Source: a candidate division KSB1 bacterium (GTDB taxonomy: Bacteria; Zhuqueibacterota; JdFR-76; DREG01). From it: 16,097 nt of DNA. A model generated the notes under the pieces. It worked only from the letters and a program-made list of their open reading frames with translations. It searched no databases and was not told the DNA's origin. Location of the stretch: the NCBI GenBank assembly GCA_022566355.1, contig JADFJB010000107.1, forward strand, positions 1 to 16,097. The letters run 5' to 3'. The position numbers and the translations under genes are program-made. This document shows positions 6,972-14,809 of this stretch, one piece after another (position 1 is the first letter of the stretch; every line of letters starts with the position of its first letter).

Positions 6972-7000
6972 TTGCTTTAGCCTACTGAATTTTTTATATT
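6972..7000 (+). promoter_or_regulatory. Candidate promoter of the riboflavin operon
   Basis: TTGCTT (6972-6977) and TATATT (6995-7000) are separated by 17 bp, a good sigma70-type arrangement. Transcription would begin at about 7006-7008, some 14 nt before the first helix of the FMN riboswitch, which is a typical distance. The surrounding sequence is very AT-rich, so chance matches are possible. Confidence 0.5.
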
Positions 7001-7020
7001 CAATCAAATTTGAAGCTGTA

Positions 7021-7140
7021 AATCTTCAGGGCGAGGTGAAAGTCCTCACCGGCGGTGAAAGCCCGCGACTCCCGGTGTAAGCCGGGACTGATTCGGTGTA
7101 ATTCCGAAGCCGACGGTTAAAGTCCGGATGGAAGAAGATT
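7021..7140 (+). ncRNA. FMN riboswitch (RFN element)
   Basis: The conserved FMN aptamer is seen in full: GGGCGAGGTGAAAGTCC, CACCGGCGGT, AGCCCGCGA, an extra stem CCCGGTGTAAGCCGGG, then GATTCGGTGTAATTCCGAAGCCGACGGTT... through AGTCCGGATGGAAGAAG. The closing helix P1 pairs AATCTTC (7021-7027) with GAAGATT (7134-7140). Bound FMN stabilises this fold and lowers expression of the riboflavin genes downstream. The expression platform is the intrinsic terminator at 7163-7201. The 5' strand AATCTTCAGGGC (7021-7032) is also fully complementary to GCCCTGAAGATT (7165-7176), the 5' arm of that terminator, which gives a ready antiterminator when FMN is absent. Confidence 0.98.
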
Positions 7141-7162
7141 GAAATGAGGTATGTTTATCGCA

Positions 7163-7201
7163 TAGCCCTGAAGATTATTGAGTCATCAGGGCTATTTTTT
7201 T
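7163..7201 (+). terminator. Riboswitch-controlled intrinsic terminator
   Basis: TAGCCCTGA (7163-7171) and TCAGGGCTA (7186-7194) form a perfect 9-bp stem with a 14-nt loop, followed by seven T residues (7195-7201). It stands between the aptamer and ribD and should stop transcription when FMN is bound. Its 5' arm is shared with the 12-nt antiterminator helix described for the riboswitch. Confidence 0.93.
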
Positions 7202-7242
7202 GGTAATAGTAAAGAGTTTAAGAATTAGAAAAAAATTGTATT

Positions 7243-8343
7243 GTGAGTCAGATTAATTCAAATAAAAAAGATCATTACTTTATGCGGAGAGTAATGAAAT
7301 TAGCAAAAAAAGGTGAGGGATCTACATCTCCGAATCCGCTTGTGGGTACGGTTGTTGTAAAAGACGGACAGATCGTTGGGGAGGGTTATCATCGCAATTA
7401 TGGCGGGTCGCATGCAGAAGTATTTGCCTTAAACAATGCCGGTTCAGATGCTTATCTATCAGACCTCTATGTAAATCTGGAGCCCTGTAATCATTACGGG
7501 AAAACGCCGCCATGTGTTAAGCGGGTTATTGAATCTGGTGTTTCAAGAGTTATTATAGCCAATCTAGATCCAAATCCGATGGTCAATGGGGCTGGGCTCA
7601 AAAAACTACAAGATGCTGGAATCTCAATTGAGACAAATATCTTAGCTGATGATGGCGAAAAATTAAATGAAGCTTATTTCAAATACGCACGGACTGGAAA
7701 ACCATTTGTTATTCTAAAATGGGCCCAGAGTCTGGATGGCAGGATAGCAACCCGTTCTTTTCATTCTAGCTGGATTTCAAACGAAAAATCAAGAAAGAAA
7801 GTCCACCAGTTGCGCAAATCAGTGGATGCTGTATTAATAGGAGCCGGTACTGTTAAACATGATAACCCTCAACTTACGGTTCGCCACGTAAAAGGAAAGC
7901 AACCCTGGCGCATCGTCGTTAGTAGGAATCTGGATATTCCATTCGAATCTAAATTGTTTAATGACGAATTCAGAAACAAAACAGTTGTTTTTACAGCTAA
8001 AACTGATGCAAAAAAAATAAATAAATTTGAAAAGCTGGGTGTCCATCTCGAATTCATAAATAATGAAAATGATAGAAGTACATTCAACCAAATACTAGAA
8101 TGGATGTCAAAGAAGAACCTGATCTCTCTGCTTGTAGAAGGTGGTAAATCAATACTCACTTCTTTCATTAAAACCGGACTTGCTGATAAGTTAATGATAT
8201 TTGTGGCGCCTAAATTGATCGGAGAAGGAATTGATGCAATTGGCGATCTTTCAATCCACTCCATGATGGATAGCACTGAACTTAAAAAGACGTCATACAA
8301 AAAAATCGGGACAGATATTTTGATAGAAGGTTATTTGCATTAA
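7243..8343 (+). CDS. ribD: Bifunctional pyrimidine deaminase / reductase RibD
   Basis: RibD carries out the second and third steps from GTP to riboflavin. It deaminates the diaminopyrimidine 5'-phosphate and then reduces the ribosyl chain with NADPH. The 366 aa are the usual bifunctional length. The deaminase domain (about 10-145) has the zinc site H57-A-E59, P81-C82 and C91 (HAEV, EPCNHYGKTPPC), with E59 as proton shuttle. The reductase domain (about 153-366) has ILKWAQSLDGRIAT, WISN and IGAGTVKHDNPQLTVR. The start used here is GTG at 7243, with only a weak upstream A-rich stretch. An ATG at codon 14 is an alternative, but starting there would begin directly at MRRVMKLA and remove residues that usually precede the first helix. 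This is the first gene of the riboswitch-controlled operon; ribE begins 2 nt after its stop. Confidence 0.96.
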   Translation: MSQINSNKKDHYFMRRVMKLAKKGEGSTSPNPLVGTVVVKDGQIVGEGYHRNYGGSHAEVFALNNAGSDAYLSDLYVNLEPCNHYGKTPPCVKRVIESGVSRVIIANLDPNPMVNGAGLKKLQDAGISIETNILADDGEKLNEAYFKYARTGKPFVILKWAQSLDGRIATRSFHSSWISNEKSRKKVHQLRKSVDAVLIGAGTVKHDNPQLTVRHVKGKQPWRIVVSRNLDIPFESKLFNDEFRNKTVVFTAKTDAKKINKFEKLGVHLEFINNENDRSTFNQILEWMSKKNLISLLVEGGKSILTSFIKTGLADKLMIFVAPKLIGEGIDAIGDLSIHSMMDSTELKKTSYKKIGTDILIEGYLH

Positions 8344-8345
8344 AC

Positions 8346-8990
8346 ATGTTTACAGGATTAATAGAAAAAGTCGGTCAAATTTCAGGGATTCAAGAAATTC
8401 CTGATGCACTTCAATTTAAGATTTCATGTGAACCCATCGCTAAAGAATTAAATATTGGTGATAGTATTGCGGTCGATGGGGTGTGTCTAACCGCAATAAA
8501 AAAGGAAAAGAATAATTTTTGGGTCGAGGCAGTTCGTGAAACGTTGAATAGAACTTCGCTTTGTAAGAGAAAAAAGGGAGATTTGGTTAATCTGGAACAA
8601 TCACTCCGAATCGGACAAAAATTGGGCGGCCATTTTGTTCAAGGCCATGTTGATGCCGCCGGAACGGTTGTGGGCTTAAAGCAGCAGGGTTCGATGCAAT
8701 GGTTAACTGTCGAATACCCGGATTCGTTAAATCGCTACATTATTGAGAAAGGCTCGATTGCGATTGATGGAATCAGCTTAACGGTTGCAAGAAAAGAGAG
8801 ATCAAAAATTAGCATTGCGATCATTCCACATACTTTTAGTAATACTAATTTAAAGACTAAAAGTATTGCAGATTTGGTGAATTTGGAAGTGGATATGATG
8901 GCAAAATATATAGAAAACATGATGTCACCACAGGTTAAGGAGAATGAGGCAAAACTTTCTGAAGATTGGATTAAGGAACAGGGCTTTTAA
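8346..8990 (+). CDS. ribE: Riboflavin synthase, alpha chain type
   Basis: This enzyme makes riboflavin by dismutation of two 6,7-dimethyl-8-ribityllumazine molecules, returning one pyrimidine precursor. The 214-aa protein starts with the family's MFTGLIEKVG and has two similar beta-barrel halves. The first (about 1-90) carries VDGVCLTA with C47, and the second (about 97-187) carries GGHFVQGHVD and IDGISLTV. The C-terminal helix after about 188 is a little longer than usual. Its ATG lies 2 nt after the ribD stop and has no separate good Shine-Dalgarno sequence, so translational coupling to ribD is likely. Confidence 0.96.
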   Translation: MFTGLIEKVGQISGIQEIPDALQFKISCEPIAKELNIGDSIAVDGVCLTAIKKEKNNFWVEAVRETLNRTSLCKRKKGDLVNLEQSLRIGQKLGGHFVQGHVDAAGTVVGLKQQGSMQWLTVEYPDSLNRYIIEKGSIAIDGISLTVARKERSKISIAIIPHTFSNTNLKTKSIADLVNLEVDMMAKYIENMMSPQVKENEAKLSEDWIKEQGF

Positions 8991-9007
8991 TAATAAGATA
9001 TTAAGAC

Positions 9008-9024
9008 AAAGGACTAGAACAATG
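9008..9024 (+). promoter_or_regulatory. Ribosome binding site deciding the ribBA start
   Basis: AAAGGA (9008-9013) lies 8 nt before ATG at 9022. The alternative upstream ATG at 8944, inside ribE, has AAGGAG (8937-8942) but only 1 nt away, too close to work well. Confidence 0.65.
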
Positions 9025-10248
9025 GGATCAAATGGTAATGGTGAACACAACTTTAATACAATAGAAGAAGCAGTTAATAGTTTTCGAAAGGGTGAAATCA
9101 TCATTGTTGTCGACGATGAGAATCGTGAAAATGAAGGAGATTTTATAACCTCAGCAACTTTCATCACGCCGGAAAAAATTAATTTTATGGCTACTCATGG
9201 GCGGGGGCTAATTTGTGTGCCCATGTTGGAGGATAGATTAAAACAATTAAATTTAAAGCAAATGGTTAGTGGCATTAGCGATAAAATATGCAATTTTACC
9301 ATCTCGGTAGATGCAAAAAATAACACTACAACCGGGATCTCAGTATTTGATAGGGCTGAAACGGTTCGAGTCCTAATCGATCGGAATACAGAACCGAAAG
9401 ATTTATTGCGGCCTGGGCACATTTTCCCATTAATAGCTCATGAGGGGGGTGTGCTGCAACGAGCTGGCCATACGGAAGCTACTGTTGATTTAGCAAAATT
9501 AGCCGGAATTTATCCGGCAGGAATCCTTTGTGAAATTATGAACGAAGATGGTACAATGGCCAGGGTTCCGGAGTTGATTCAGATTGCTAAAAAATTTCAA
9601 ATGAAAATCATAACAATCAAAGAGTTAATAGCCTATCGAAAAAGAAATGAAAAATTAATTAACCTTGTGGCCTCAGTAGATTTTCCTTCGCGTTTTGGTC
9701 ATTTTAAATTGAATTTGTTTGAAAGCACAGTAGATCATTCACAACACTTAGCATTGGTAAAAGGAGACATCAATTCTCAGGAACAAGTCCTGGTAAGATT
9801 ACATTCTCAATGTTTGACTGGAGATTTATTGCATTCACTTCGGTGTGATTGTGGTGAACAATTAGAGACTTCCCTCAAACTGATTAATGAAACAGGGAAT
9901 GGTATTTTACTTTATATGTGCCAGGAAGGAAGAGGAATTGGATTGACCAATAAGATTAAGGCATATGCACTACAGGATTTGGGTAAAGATACCGTGGAAG
10001 CAAATGAAGTATTGGGTTTCGAAGCTGATTTAAGGGATTACGGAATTAGCGCTCAGATATTAAAAGAATTGGGAGTTCAAAAAATATTACTTCTAACAAA
10101 CAATCCACAAAAAGTCGTGGGATTGAAAGAGCATGGTTTTGATGAGGTTAAACGTCGCCCTCTTGAAATCCAGCCAAATAACAATAATAAAAGATACCTG
10201 ACCACTAAAAGAGATAAGCTGGGTCATCTCATTTTAGAAGATGTTTAG
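9022..10248 (+). CDS. ribBA: Bifunctional DHBP synthase / GTP cyclohydrolase II RibBA
   Basis: RibBA feeds both branches of riboflavin synthesis. Its N-terminal domain makes 3,4-dihydroxy-2-butanone 4-phosphate from ribulose 5-phosphate, and its C-terminal domain opens GTP. I chose ATG at 9022 (408 aa), not the in-frame ATG at 8944. AAAGGA lies 8 nt upstream of 9022, the shorter protein starts close to the conserved domain, and the longer form would overlap ribE by 47 nt with a non-family leader. DHBP synthase motifs are DDENRENEGDF (31-41), HGRGLICVPM (59-68) and RAGHTEATVDLA (147-158). Cyclohydrolase II motifs are the zinc cysteines C264, C275 and C277 (SQCLTGD, LRCDCG), QEGRGIGL (301-308), Y315, R338 and LLTNNPQKV. 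Residue 300 is Cys where many homologues have Arg or Asn. Confidence 0.96.
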   Translation: MGSNGNGEHNFNTIEEAVNSFRKGEIIIVVDDENRENEGDFITSATFITPEKINFMATHGRGLICVPMLEDRLKQLNLKQMVSGISDKICNFTISVDAKNNTTTGISVFDRAETVRVLIDRNTEPKDLLRPGHIFPLIAHEGGVLQRAGHTEATVDLAKLAGIYPAGILCEIMNEDGTMARVPELIQIAKKFQMKIITIKELIAYRKRNEKLINLVASVDFPSRFGHFKLNLFESTVDHSQHLALVKGDINSQEQVLVRLHSQCLTGDLLHSLRCDCGEQLETSLKLINETGNGILLYMCQEGRGIGLTNKIKAYALQDLGKDTVEANEVLGFEADLRDYGISAQILKELGVQKILLLTNNPQKVVGLKEHGFDEVKRRPLEIQPNNNNKRYLTTKRDKLGHLILEDV

Positions 10249-10285
10249 ACCAGGGAGTTTATTATATTAACCTTCCGGAGGGTGA

Positions 10286-10756
10286 ATGCTGCAACCTATT
10301 GAAGCACAATTAAACGCTAGTGGGAAAAAATTTGCTATTGTAATTTCCCGTTTTAATGAGTTTATTACTAGTAAACTTCTTGAAGGAGCAAAAGATTGTA
10401 TCATACGTCATGGTTGTAATGAGGATGAAATCCAAACAATTTGGGTGCCGGGTTCTTTCGAAATTGCCCTAATCGCAAAGATGTTGGCGGAAACAAAAAA
10501 ATATGATTCTATTATCTGTTTAGGCGCAGTGATCCGAGGGTCGACACCTCATTTTGATTATGTTGCCGGAGAAGTATCAAAAGGAATTGCTAGTGTGTCA
10601 TTATCTACAAATTTACCTGTTATTTATGGTATTATTACGGCAGATTCGATTGAACAAGCAATTGAACGTGCAGGAACAAAAATGGGGAACAAAGGTTGGG
10701 ATGCTGCATTAACTGCTATTGAAATGGCCAATCTTGCGGATATTATTAAAAAATAA
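10286..10756 (+). CDS. ribH: 6,7-dimethyl-8-ribityllumazine synthase RibH
   Basis: RibH condenses the pyrimidinedione with dihydroxybutanone phosphate to give lumazine, the substrate of riboflavin synthase. The 156 aa are the normal subunit length for this oligomeric, often capsid-forming enzyme. Visible motifs are SRFNEFIT (21-28), WVPGSFEIA (53-61), [14 protein letters not shown] (80-93, catalytic H89) and [11 protein letters not shown] (127-137, with R128 and K132 for phosphate binding). GGAGG (10277-10281) gives a strong ribosome binding site 4 nt from the ATG, shorter than ideal. It is the last riboflavin gene; the next ORF starts directly after its stop. Confidence 0.96.
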   Translation: MLQPIEAQLNASGKKFAIVISRFNEFITSKLLEGAKDCIIRHGCNEDEIQTIWVPGSFEIALIAKMLAETKKYDSIICLGAVIRGSTPHFDYVAGEVSKGIASVSLSTNLPVIYGIITADSIEQAIERAGTKMGNKGWDAALTAIEMANLADIIKK

Positions 10757-12970
10757 ATGAAAAGATTTTTATTATATACGTACAATTTTTTAGTTATTTT
10801 TACATTCACCTTTGGATTTTTTTCACAAATATTAGGACAAAGTAGGGAATGGCAATCTATAACAAACAAATCATCCATTGAAGATATAACGATCAAAGAT
10901 AATCTATTAATCTGTGCCACTAATGGCGGGGTACTGATTTTTGATCGAAACACTGAAGAGTATGTCGGTTCATTTACCAACACGGAAAACCTTAGCCATA
11001 ATCACGCCATCCAGGTTGAAATTGATGACAACAACAACTGGTGGTTTGGTCTGCAAAATGGCGATTTGAACAAATACAATATAAGTGAAAACAAATGGGA
11101 GCTTTTCAGAGATTTTGACAGATTATCCATTCATGACATGGAATTGCATGGAGATAGTCTGTTCATAGCCTTGAATATAGGTGTGAGTGTTTTTATACTC
11201 AGTAAACAAGAAGCTAAAGAGACCTATAAGAAAATGGGTAACATCCCCGTAGAAATTGACGCTTTTGACGCATTGATTGAATGGCCATTTATCTATGTGG
11301 CAACGGATTTTGGCGTCTCCGTCGCGGATTTAAGGCAAATAAATCTGAAAGCGCCACAAAGTTGGGATAACTTTACCATCTCAGACGGTTTGGCTTCAAA
11401 TAAGATCAATGCATTAGAATCTTTTAATGGTGATATTTTTATTAGCACCGAAAGAGGTGTTCAAAAATTGAAAAACGGAGAAATTCAAACGGTTTACTCC
11501 TCAATTCTTAGCAGTGCAGTTGCAGCTTTTTCTAAAACTGAAAATGAATTGTACGCTGCAGTCAATAAATATGTTTATCAATATGATCCGGATTTGGACC
11601 GATGGGATCGCCAATTAACTTTAACCGACTTGATTACGACTTTCGTCGTCGATGAAAATGGCGATTTATGGTTGGGTGCTGAAAAGAAAGGCTTAATTAA
11701 ATGGGAAAAAAATTTGGATGAATTAGATTTTTTTATTCCTGATGGTCCGGCAGGTAATAATTTCGCAGATTTGTTTTTTAATTCGGAAGGAAAATTATGG
11801 TGTGCTAGTGCTTCTCAATTTGGAAATGGCGTTTATGTTTTTGATGGTGAAAAATGGGCAAATTTCACTAAGTCGAGTGGTGACCTGCCAGGAAATGAAT
11901 CAGTTACAGTAATAGAGGATCAAAACAAAAATATTTGGGTCGGAAGTTGGGGGAAAGGTGTGTTTAAATTTGGTTCTAATAATTCAATAGAAGTGTTTAA
12001 CGAAACGGGTGGTCACTTATCCGGTATTCGAGAAAATTTGAGTTTTGTAGTTGTGAACGAAATGGCCATAGACCAGGAGGGTACCCTTTGGATGGGGAAT
12101 TTTAATGCATTCAATGGAAATAAATTGGTAGCAGTTACAAAAGATGGTCAATGGATTAAATTTGGTTTTGAGGATGGAATATCATCTGCAAATCCTATAT
12201 CAATTGCCATTGATCAGCTAAACCGTAAATGGGTAGGAACAGACGGGGGTGGTATTTATGTCTATGATGACAATCGAACGCCAATTGATAAATCAGATGA
12301 TACAGTAGCCATCCTGGATGGATCTCTTGGATTGTCCTCAAACATTATAAAAGCAGTTGCCATAGATGAATTCAACGTGGTTTGGATTGCTACCAGTGAA
12401 GGCCTGGAGTATTATCAAAACGGAGTAGTTCGACAGCAGTTTGGTTTGATCACAAACGAAATTAATACAATTGCCATCGATCCTGTTGGAAATAAATGGG
12501 TAGGTACATCTTCCGGGTTTAGCATTCTGGGCCGGGATGATTTTCGCTGGACTCATTATACGACTGAAAACAGCCCGCTGGTTAGTTCAAATGTGGTGAG
12601 CTTTGCATTCAACAGAAAGACCGGAACATCTTTTATCGCCACATCAAATGGCCTTTCTATTTTTCAAACCCTATTTGTGGAACCATATGAAAAGTTGGAG
12701 CAATTGACTTTGTATCCAAATCCTGTAATGATCGGAGCTTTCGAAACCAATGTTATTGTGGATGGACTTTGCAGGAATTGCGATCTGAATATTTATACCG
12801 CAAGCGGATTTTTGGTTCGAAAATTGGTGACAGCGTCAAAAGGCGGCCGTGCAATTTGGGATGGCAGGAACAATGAAGGTGATTTAGTAGCCAGCGGCAT
12901 TTATTTGGCAGTTGCGGTTGATCCTGACGGCATAGCAAAGAGTGGGAAAATTGCAGTAATCAATCAATAA
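10757..12970 (+). CDS. Secreted beta-propeller protein with FlgD-Ig / type IX-like C-terminal domain
   Basis: This 737-aa exported protein is related to the two-component-regulator propeller / PorZ-like group. A hydrophobic signal peptide spans about 1-28 (cleavage probably near LGQ-S). About a dozen propeller blades follow. They are marked by W-G/V-based strands such as WWFGL, LWLGAE, IWVGSWGKGVFKF, LWMGNF, KWVGTDGGGIYVYDD, VWIATSEG and KWVGTSSG. The C-terminal domain (about 650-737) has LYPNPV, LNIYTASG, IWDGRNNEG and SGIYLAV before a final KIAVINQ. That pattern is typical of FlgD-Ig or type IX secretion sorting domains in FCB bacteria. I see no kinase or DNA-binding part, so it is not itself a classical regulator. 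It starts at TAA-ATG directly behind ribH and lies 8 bp before recN, so it is probably in the same transcript. In Bacteroidetes, PorZ works in surface attachment of type IX cargo; that role here is only a possibility. Confidence 0.85.
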   Translation: MKRFLLYTYNFLVIFTFTFGFFSQILGQSREWQSITNKSSIEDITIKDNLLICATNGGVLIFDRNTEEYVGSFTNTENLSHNHAIQVEIDDNNNWWFGLQNGDLNKYNISENKWELFRDFDRLSIHDMELHGDSLFIALNIGVSVFILSKQEAKETYKKMGNIPVEIDAFDALIEWPFIYVATDFGVSVADLRQINLKAPQSWDNFTISDGLASNKINALESFNGDIFISTERGVQKLKNGEIQTVYSSILSSAVAAFSKTENELYAAVNKYVYQYDPDLDRWDRQLTLTDLITTFVVDENGDLWLGAEKKGLIKWEKNLDELDFFIPDGPAGNNFADLFFNSEGKLWCASASQFGNGVYVFDGEKWANFTKSSGDLPGNESVTVIEDQNKNIWVGSWGKGVFKFGSNNSIEVFNETGGHLSGIRENLSFVVVNEMAIDQEGTLWMGNFNAFNGNKLVAVTKDGQWIKFGFEDGISSANPISIAIDQLNRKWVGTDGGGIYVYDDNRTPIDKSDDTVAILDGSLGLSSNIIKAVAIDEFNVVWIATSEGLEYYQNGVVRQQFGLITNEINTIAIDPVGNKWVGTSSGFSILGRDDFRWTHYTTENSPLVSSNVVSFAFNRKTGTSFIATSNGLSIFQTLFVEPYEKLEQLTLYPNPVMIGAFETNVIVDGLCRNCDLNIYTASGFLVRKLVTASKGGRAIWDGRNNEGDLVASGIYLAVAVDPDGIAKSGKIAVINQ

Positions 12971-12978
12971 TACATTAA

Positions 12979-14682
12979 ATGCTCAAAAAATTATTTATTA
13001 AGAATTTTGCACTCATTGAGGAATTAAATCTCGAATTCTCCAATGGATTTAATGTGCTTACCGGCGAAACCGGAGCTGGTAAATCCATGGTTATTAATGC
13101 GTTGAATTCAATTCTTGGGGAAAAAGTATCGCCAGGTATGCTACGTTCTGGTACTGATAAAGCAATTGTTGAAGGAGTATTTCACGGCATTCCGGAAAAA
13201 ATTGAATCGTTCTTAATTGAAAATGAGATCGATGTTTTTGAAAACGAACTAATTTTGCGTAGAGAATTAAATGAATCCGGCAGATCCAGAACTTTTATCA
13301 ATGATTGTATAACCCAAATATCTATACTTAAAAGTGCATCAGAAATTCTCGTCGATTTACACGGCCAACATGAGCATCAATCTTTATTAAAAACTGACAA
13401 CCATTATGAAATTATTGATAGCTTCGCTAATTTGGATCAACTGTCGAGATCTATGAAGAACCAATACGATGGAATTATTGAACACCAACAAAAGCTGCAT
13501 ACTTTGCAATCCAAAGCGGCAACCGTAAGAGAAAAACAGGAATTTATAAGATTCCAAATAAACGAAATTGAGTCGTTAAATTTATACTCTGGCGAAGATG
13601 AGGAGCTTTCCCATGAAGAAAAAGTCCTGGCTAATTATGAAAAATTAAGCTCATTCTGTAACGAGATCTACAAGATTTTGTATGATCAAGAGCATGCAGC
13701 TATGGCAACAATTGATGCTTCAATCAATAAGCTGGAAGAATTAGAAAAAATCGATCAGTCTTTCTCGAATATGACCAAGAATCTTAGAACAGCCAACATC
13801 CATATAGAAGAAGCAGCTCGGTTTGTGAATGATTATTTATCCAAAGTTGAATTTGACCAGGAAAGATTGGAAAGTATTCGGGTACGGTTAATTGAAATTC
13901 AAGGGATTCAAAAAAAGTATGGCATGCCAATTCCTGAAATTCTGGAAAAAGTAGAGTCATTAAACAAAGAGCTCGCTGAAATTAAAAATCTAGATGATAC
14001 ATTGGAAATTCTGCAAAAACAACTTTCTACCGGAAAATCGGAACTACAGAATTTTTGTCTTGAATTATCCGAGCAACGAAAAAAATCAGCCACCACATTC
14101 CAAGTTCAAATAGAAAATATCATCCGGCAAATTGGAATGGAAAATGCTTTTATCAAGATTGTTTTTGAAAATTATCCACCAAATGATGGGGGTGGCATAT
14201 TGCTTCCGGACGGCCATATTGCAAAACAAAATGGCATCGATAATATTGAACTCTATGTCTCCACAAACCCAGGTGAGGGTTTTAAACCTTTAGCTGAAGT
14301 AGCTTCAGGTGGAGAATTATCTAGGATTATGTTGGCGATAAAATCCGTACTGGCCGGGAAAGATAAAATAGGTGTTCTGGTGTTTGACGAAATTGATATT
14401 GGCATTTCCGGTAGAATTGCTGAATCTGTTGGCCGAAAATTGAAAGAATTGTCAGCTACCCACCAGGTAATTTGTGTGACCCATCTACCTCAAATTGCCA
14501 GTTTTGCTGATAAACATTTTTCAGTGCGTAAGATTGTTAGTAATGGAACAACCATTACCCAAGTTCATGAATTAGCGCGAACAGATCGGGTCAAAGAAAT
14601 CGCAAGTTTGATTGGTGGAGAGAAGGTGACTGACACAGTCATTAAAAATGCTGAAGAAATGCTCAATATCAACTCGATTTAA
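12979..14682 (+). CDS. recN: DNA repair protein RecN
   Basis: RecN is an SMC-like ATPase that acts early in repair of DNA double-strand breaks in the cytoplasm. The 567 aa are slightly longer than the E. coli protein. The N-terminal ATPase half has LKKLFIKNFALIEEL and Walker A GETGAGKS (29-36). The middle (about 150-375) is rich in heptad-like charged helices with a break, as expected for the short coiled coil. The C-terminal half has the signature ASGGELSRIMLAIK (442-455), Walker B VLVFDEIDIGISG (466-478) and VTHLPQIAS (500-508). It starts 8 bp after the propeller gene with no clear ribosome binding site, so coupling is likely. A 127-bp gap to murA follows. Confidence 0.96.
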   Translation: MLKKLFIKNFALIEELNLEFSNGFNVLTGETGAGKSMVINALNSILGEKVSPGMLRSGTDKAIVEGVFHGIPEKIESFLIENEIDVFENELILRRELNESGRSRTFINDCITQISILKSASEILVDLHGQHEHQSLLKTDNHYEIIDSFANLDQLSRSMKNQYDGIIEHQQKLHTLQSKAATVREKQEFIRFQINEIESLNLYSGEDEELSHEEKVLANYEKLSSFCNEIYKILYDQEHAAMATIDASINKLEELEKIDQSFSNMTKNLRTANIHIEEAARFVNDYLSKVEFDQERLESIRVRLIEIQGIQKKYGMPIPEILEKVESLNKELAEIKNLDDTLEILQKQLSTGKSELQNFCLELSEQRKKSATTFQVQIENIIRQIGMENAFIKIVFENYPPNDGGGILLPDGHIAKQNGIDNIELYVSTNPGEGFKPLAEVASGGELSRIMLAIKSVLAGKDKIGVLVFDEIDIGISGRIAESVGRKLKELSATHQVICVTHLPQIASFADKHFSVRKIVSNGTTITQVHELARTDRVKEIASLIGGEKVTDTVIKNAEEMLNINSI

Positions 14683-14687
14683 AATCA

Positions 14688-14707
14688 AAATTTAATTAAT
14701 TAAATTT
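14688..14707. repeat. Perfect 20-bp AT palindrome after recN
   Basis: AAATTTAATTAATTAAATTT is fully self-complementary and begins 5 bp after the recN stop. Its first 14 bases (AAATTTAATTAATT) recur at 14725-14738. With no G or C in the stem it would be a weak terminator. The later T-rich stretch (14741-14772) could assist termination, or the pair could be a protein-binding site upstream of murA. Confidence 0.5.
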
Positions 14708-14747
14708 AGTGATTAGATGTCTTGAAATTTAATTAATTCCTTCTATT

Positions 14748-14780
14748 TTTGTTTTAGTCTTTTTCATTTTTCTACATTTG
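14748..14780 (+). promoter_or_regulatory. Candidate murA promoter of Bacteroidetes type
   Basis: TTTG (14748-14751) and TACATTTG (14773-14780) are 21 bp apart and fit the TTTG / TAnnTTTG consensus for the primary sigma factor of Bacteroidetes. The start of transcription would fall about 25 nt before the murA ATG. The region is T-rich, so a chance match is possible. Confidence 0.4.
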
Positions 14781-14809
14781 TCGTCCAAATCTAATAAAAC
14801 AAAATATTT

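Noticed and set aside
7869-8300. 143-codon minus-strand ORF inside ribD
   Set aside because: It is a shadow of ribD in the opposite strand with no family resemblance; ribD motifs across the same bases are unmistakable.
8944-9021. N-terminal extension of RibBA starting inside ribE
   Set aside because: The extra 26 residues do not resemble the family, would overlap ribE by 47 nt, and ATG at 9022 has a well-spaced AAAGGA.
9919-9921. Cys300 in RibBA where E. coli GTP cyclohydrolase II has Arg (YHRQEGR)
   Set aside because: This position varies in the family (Asn also occurs), and the zinc cysteines, Y315 and R338 are intact, so loss of activity is not supported.
10270-10283. Near-palindrome ACCTTCCGGAGGGT over the ribH ribosome binding site
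   Set aside because: There is no loop between the arms, so it cannot form a normal hairpin to hide the site; it is probably just a strong Shine-Dalgarno sequence with flanking pyrimidines.
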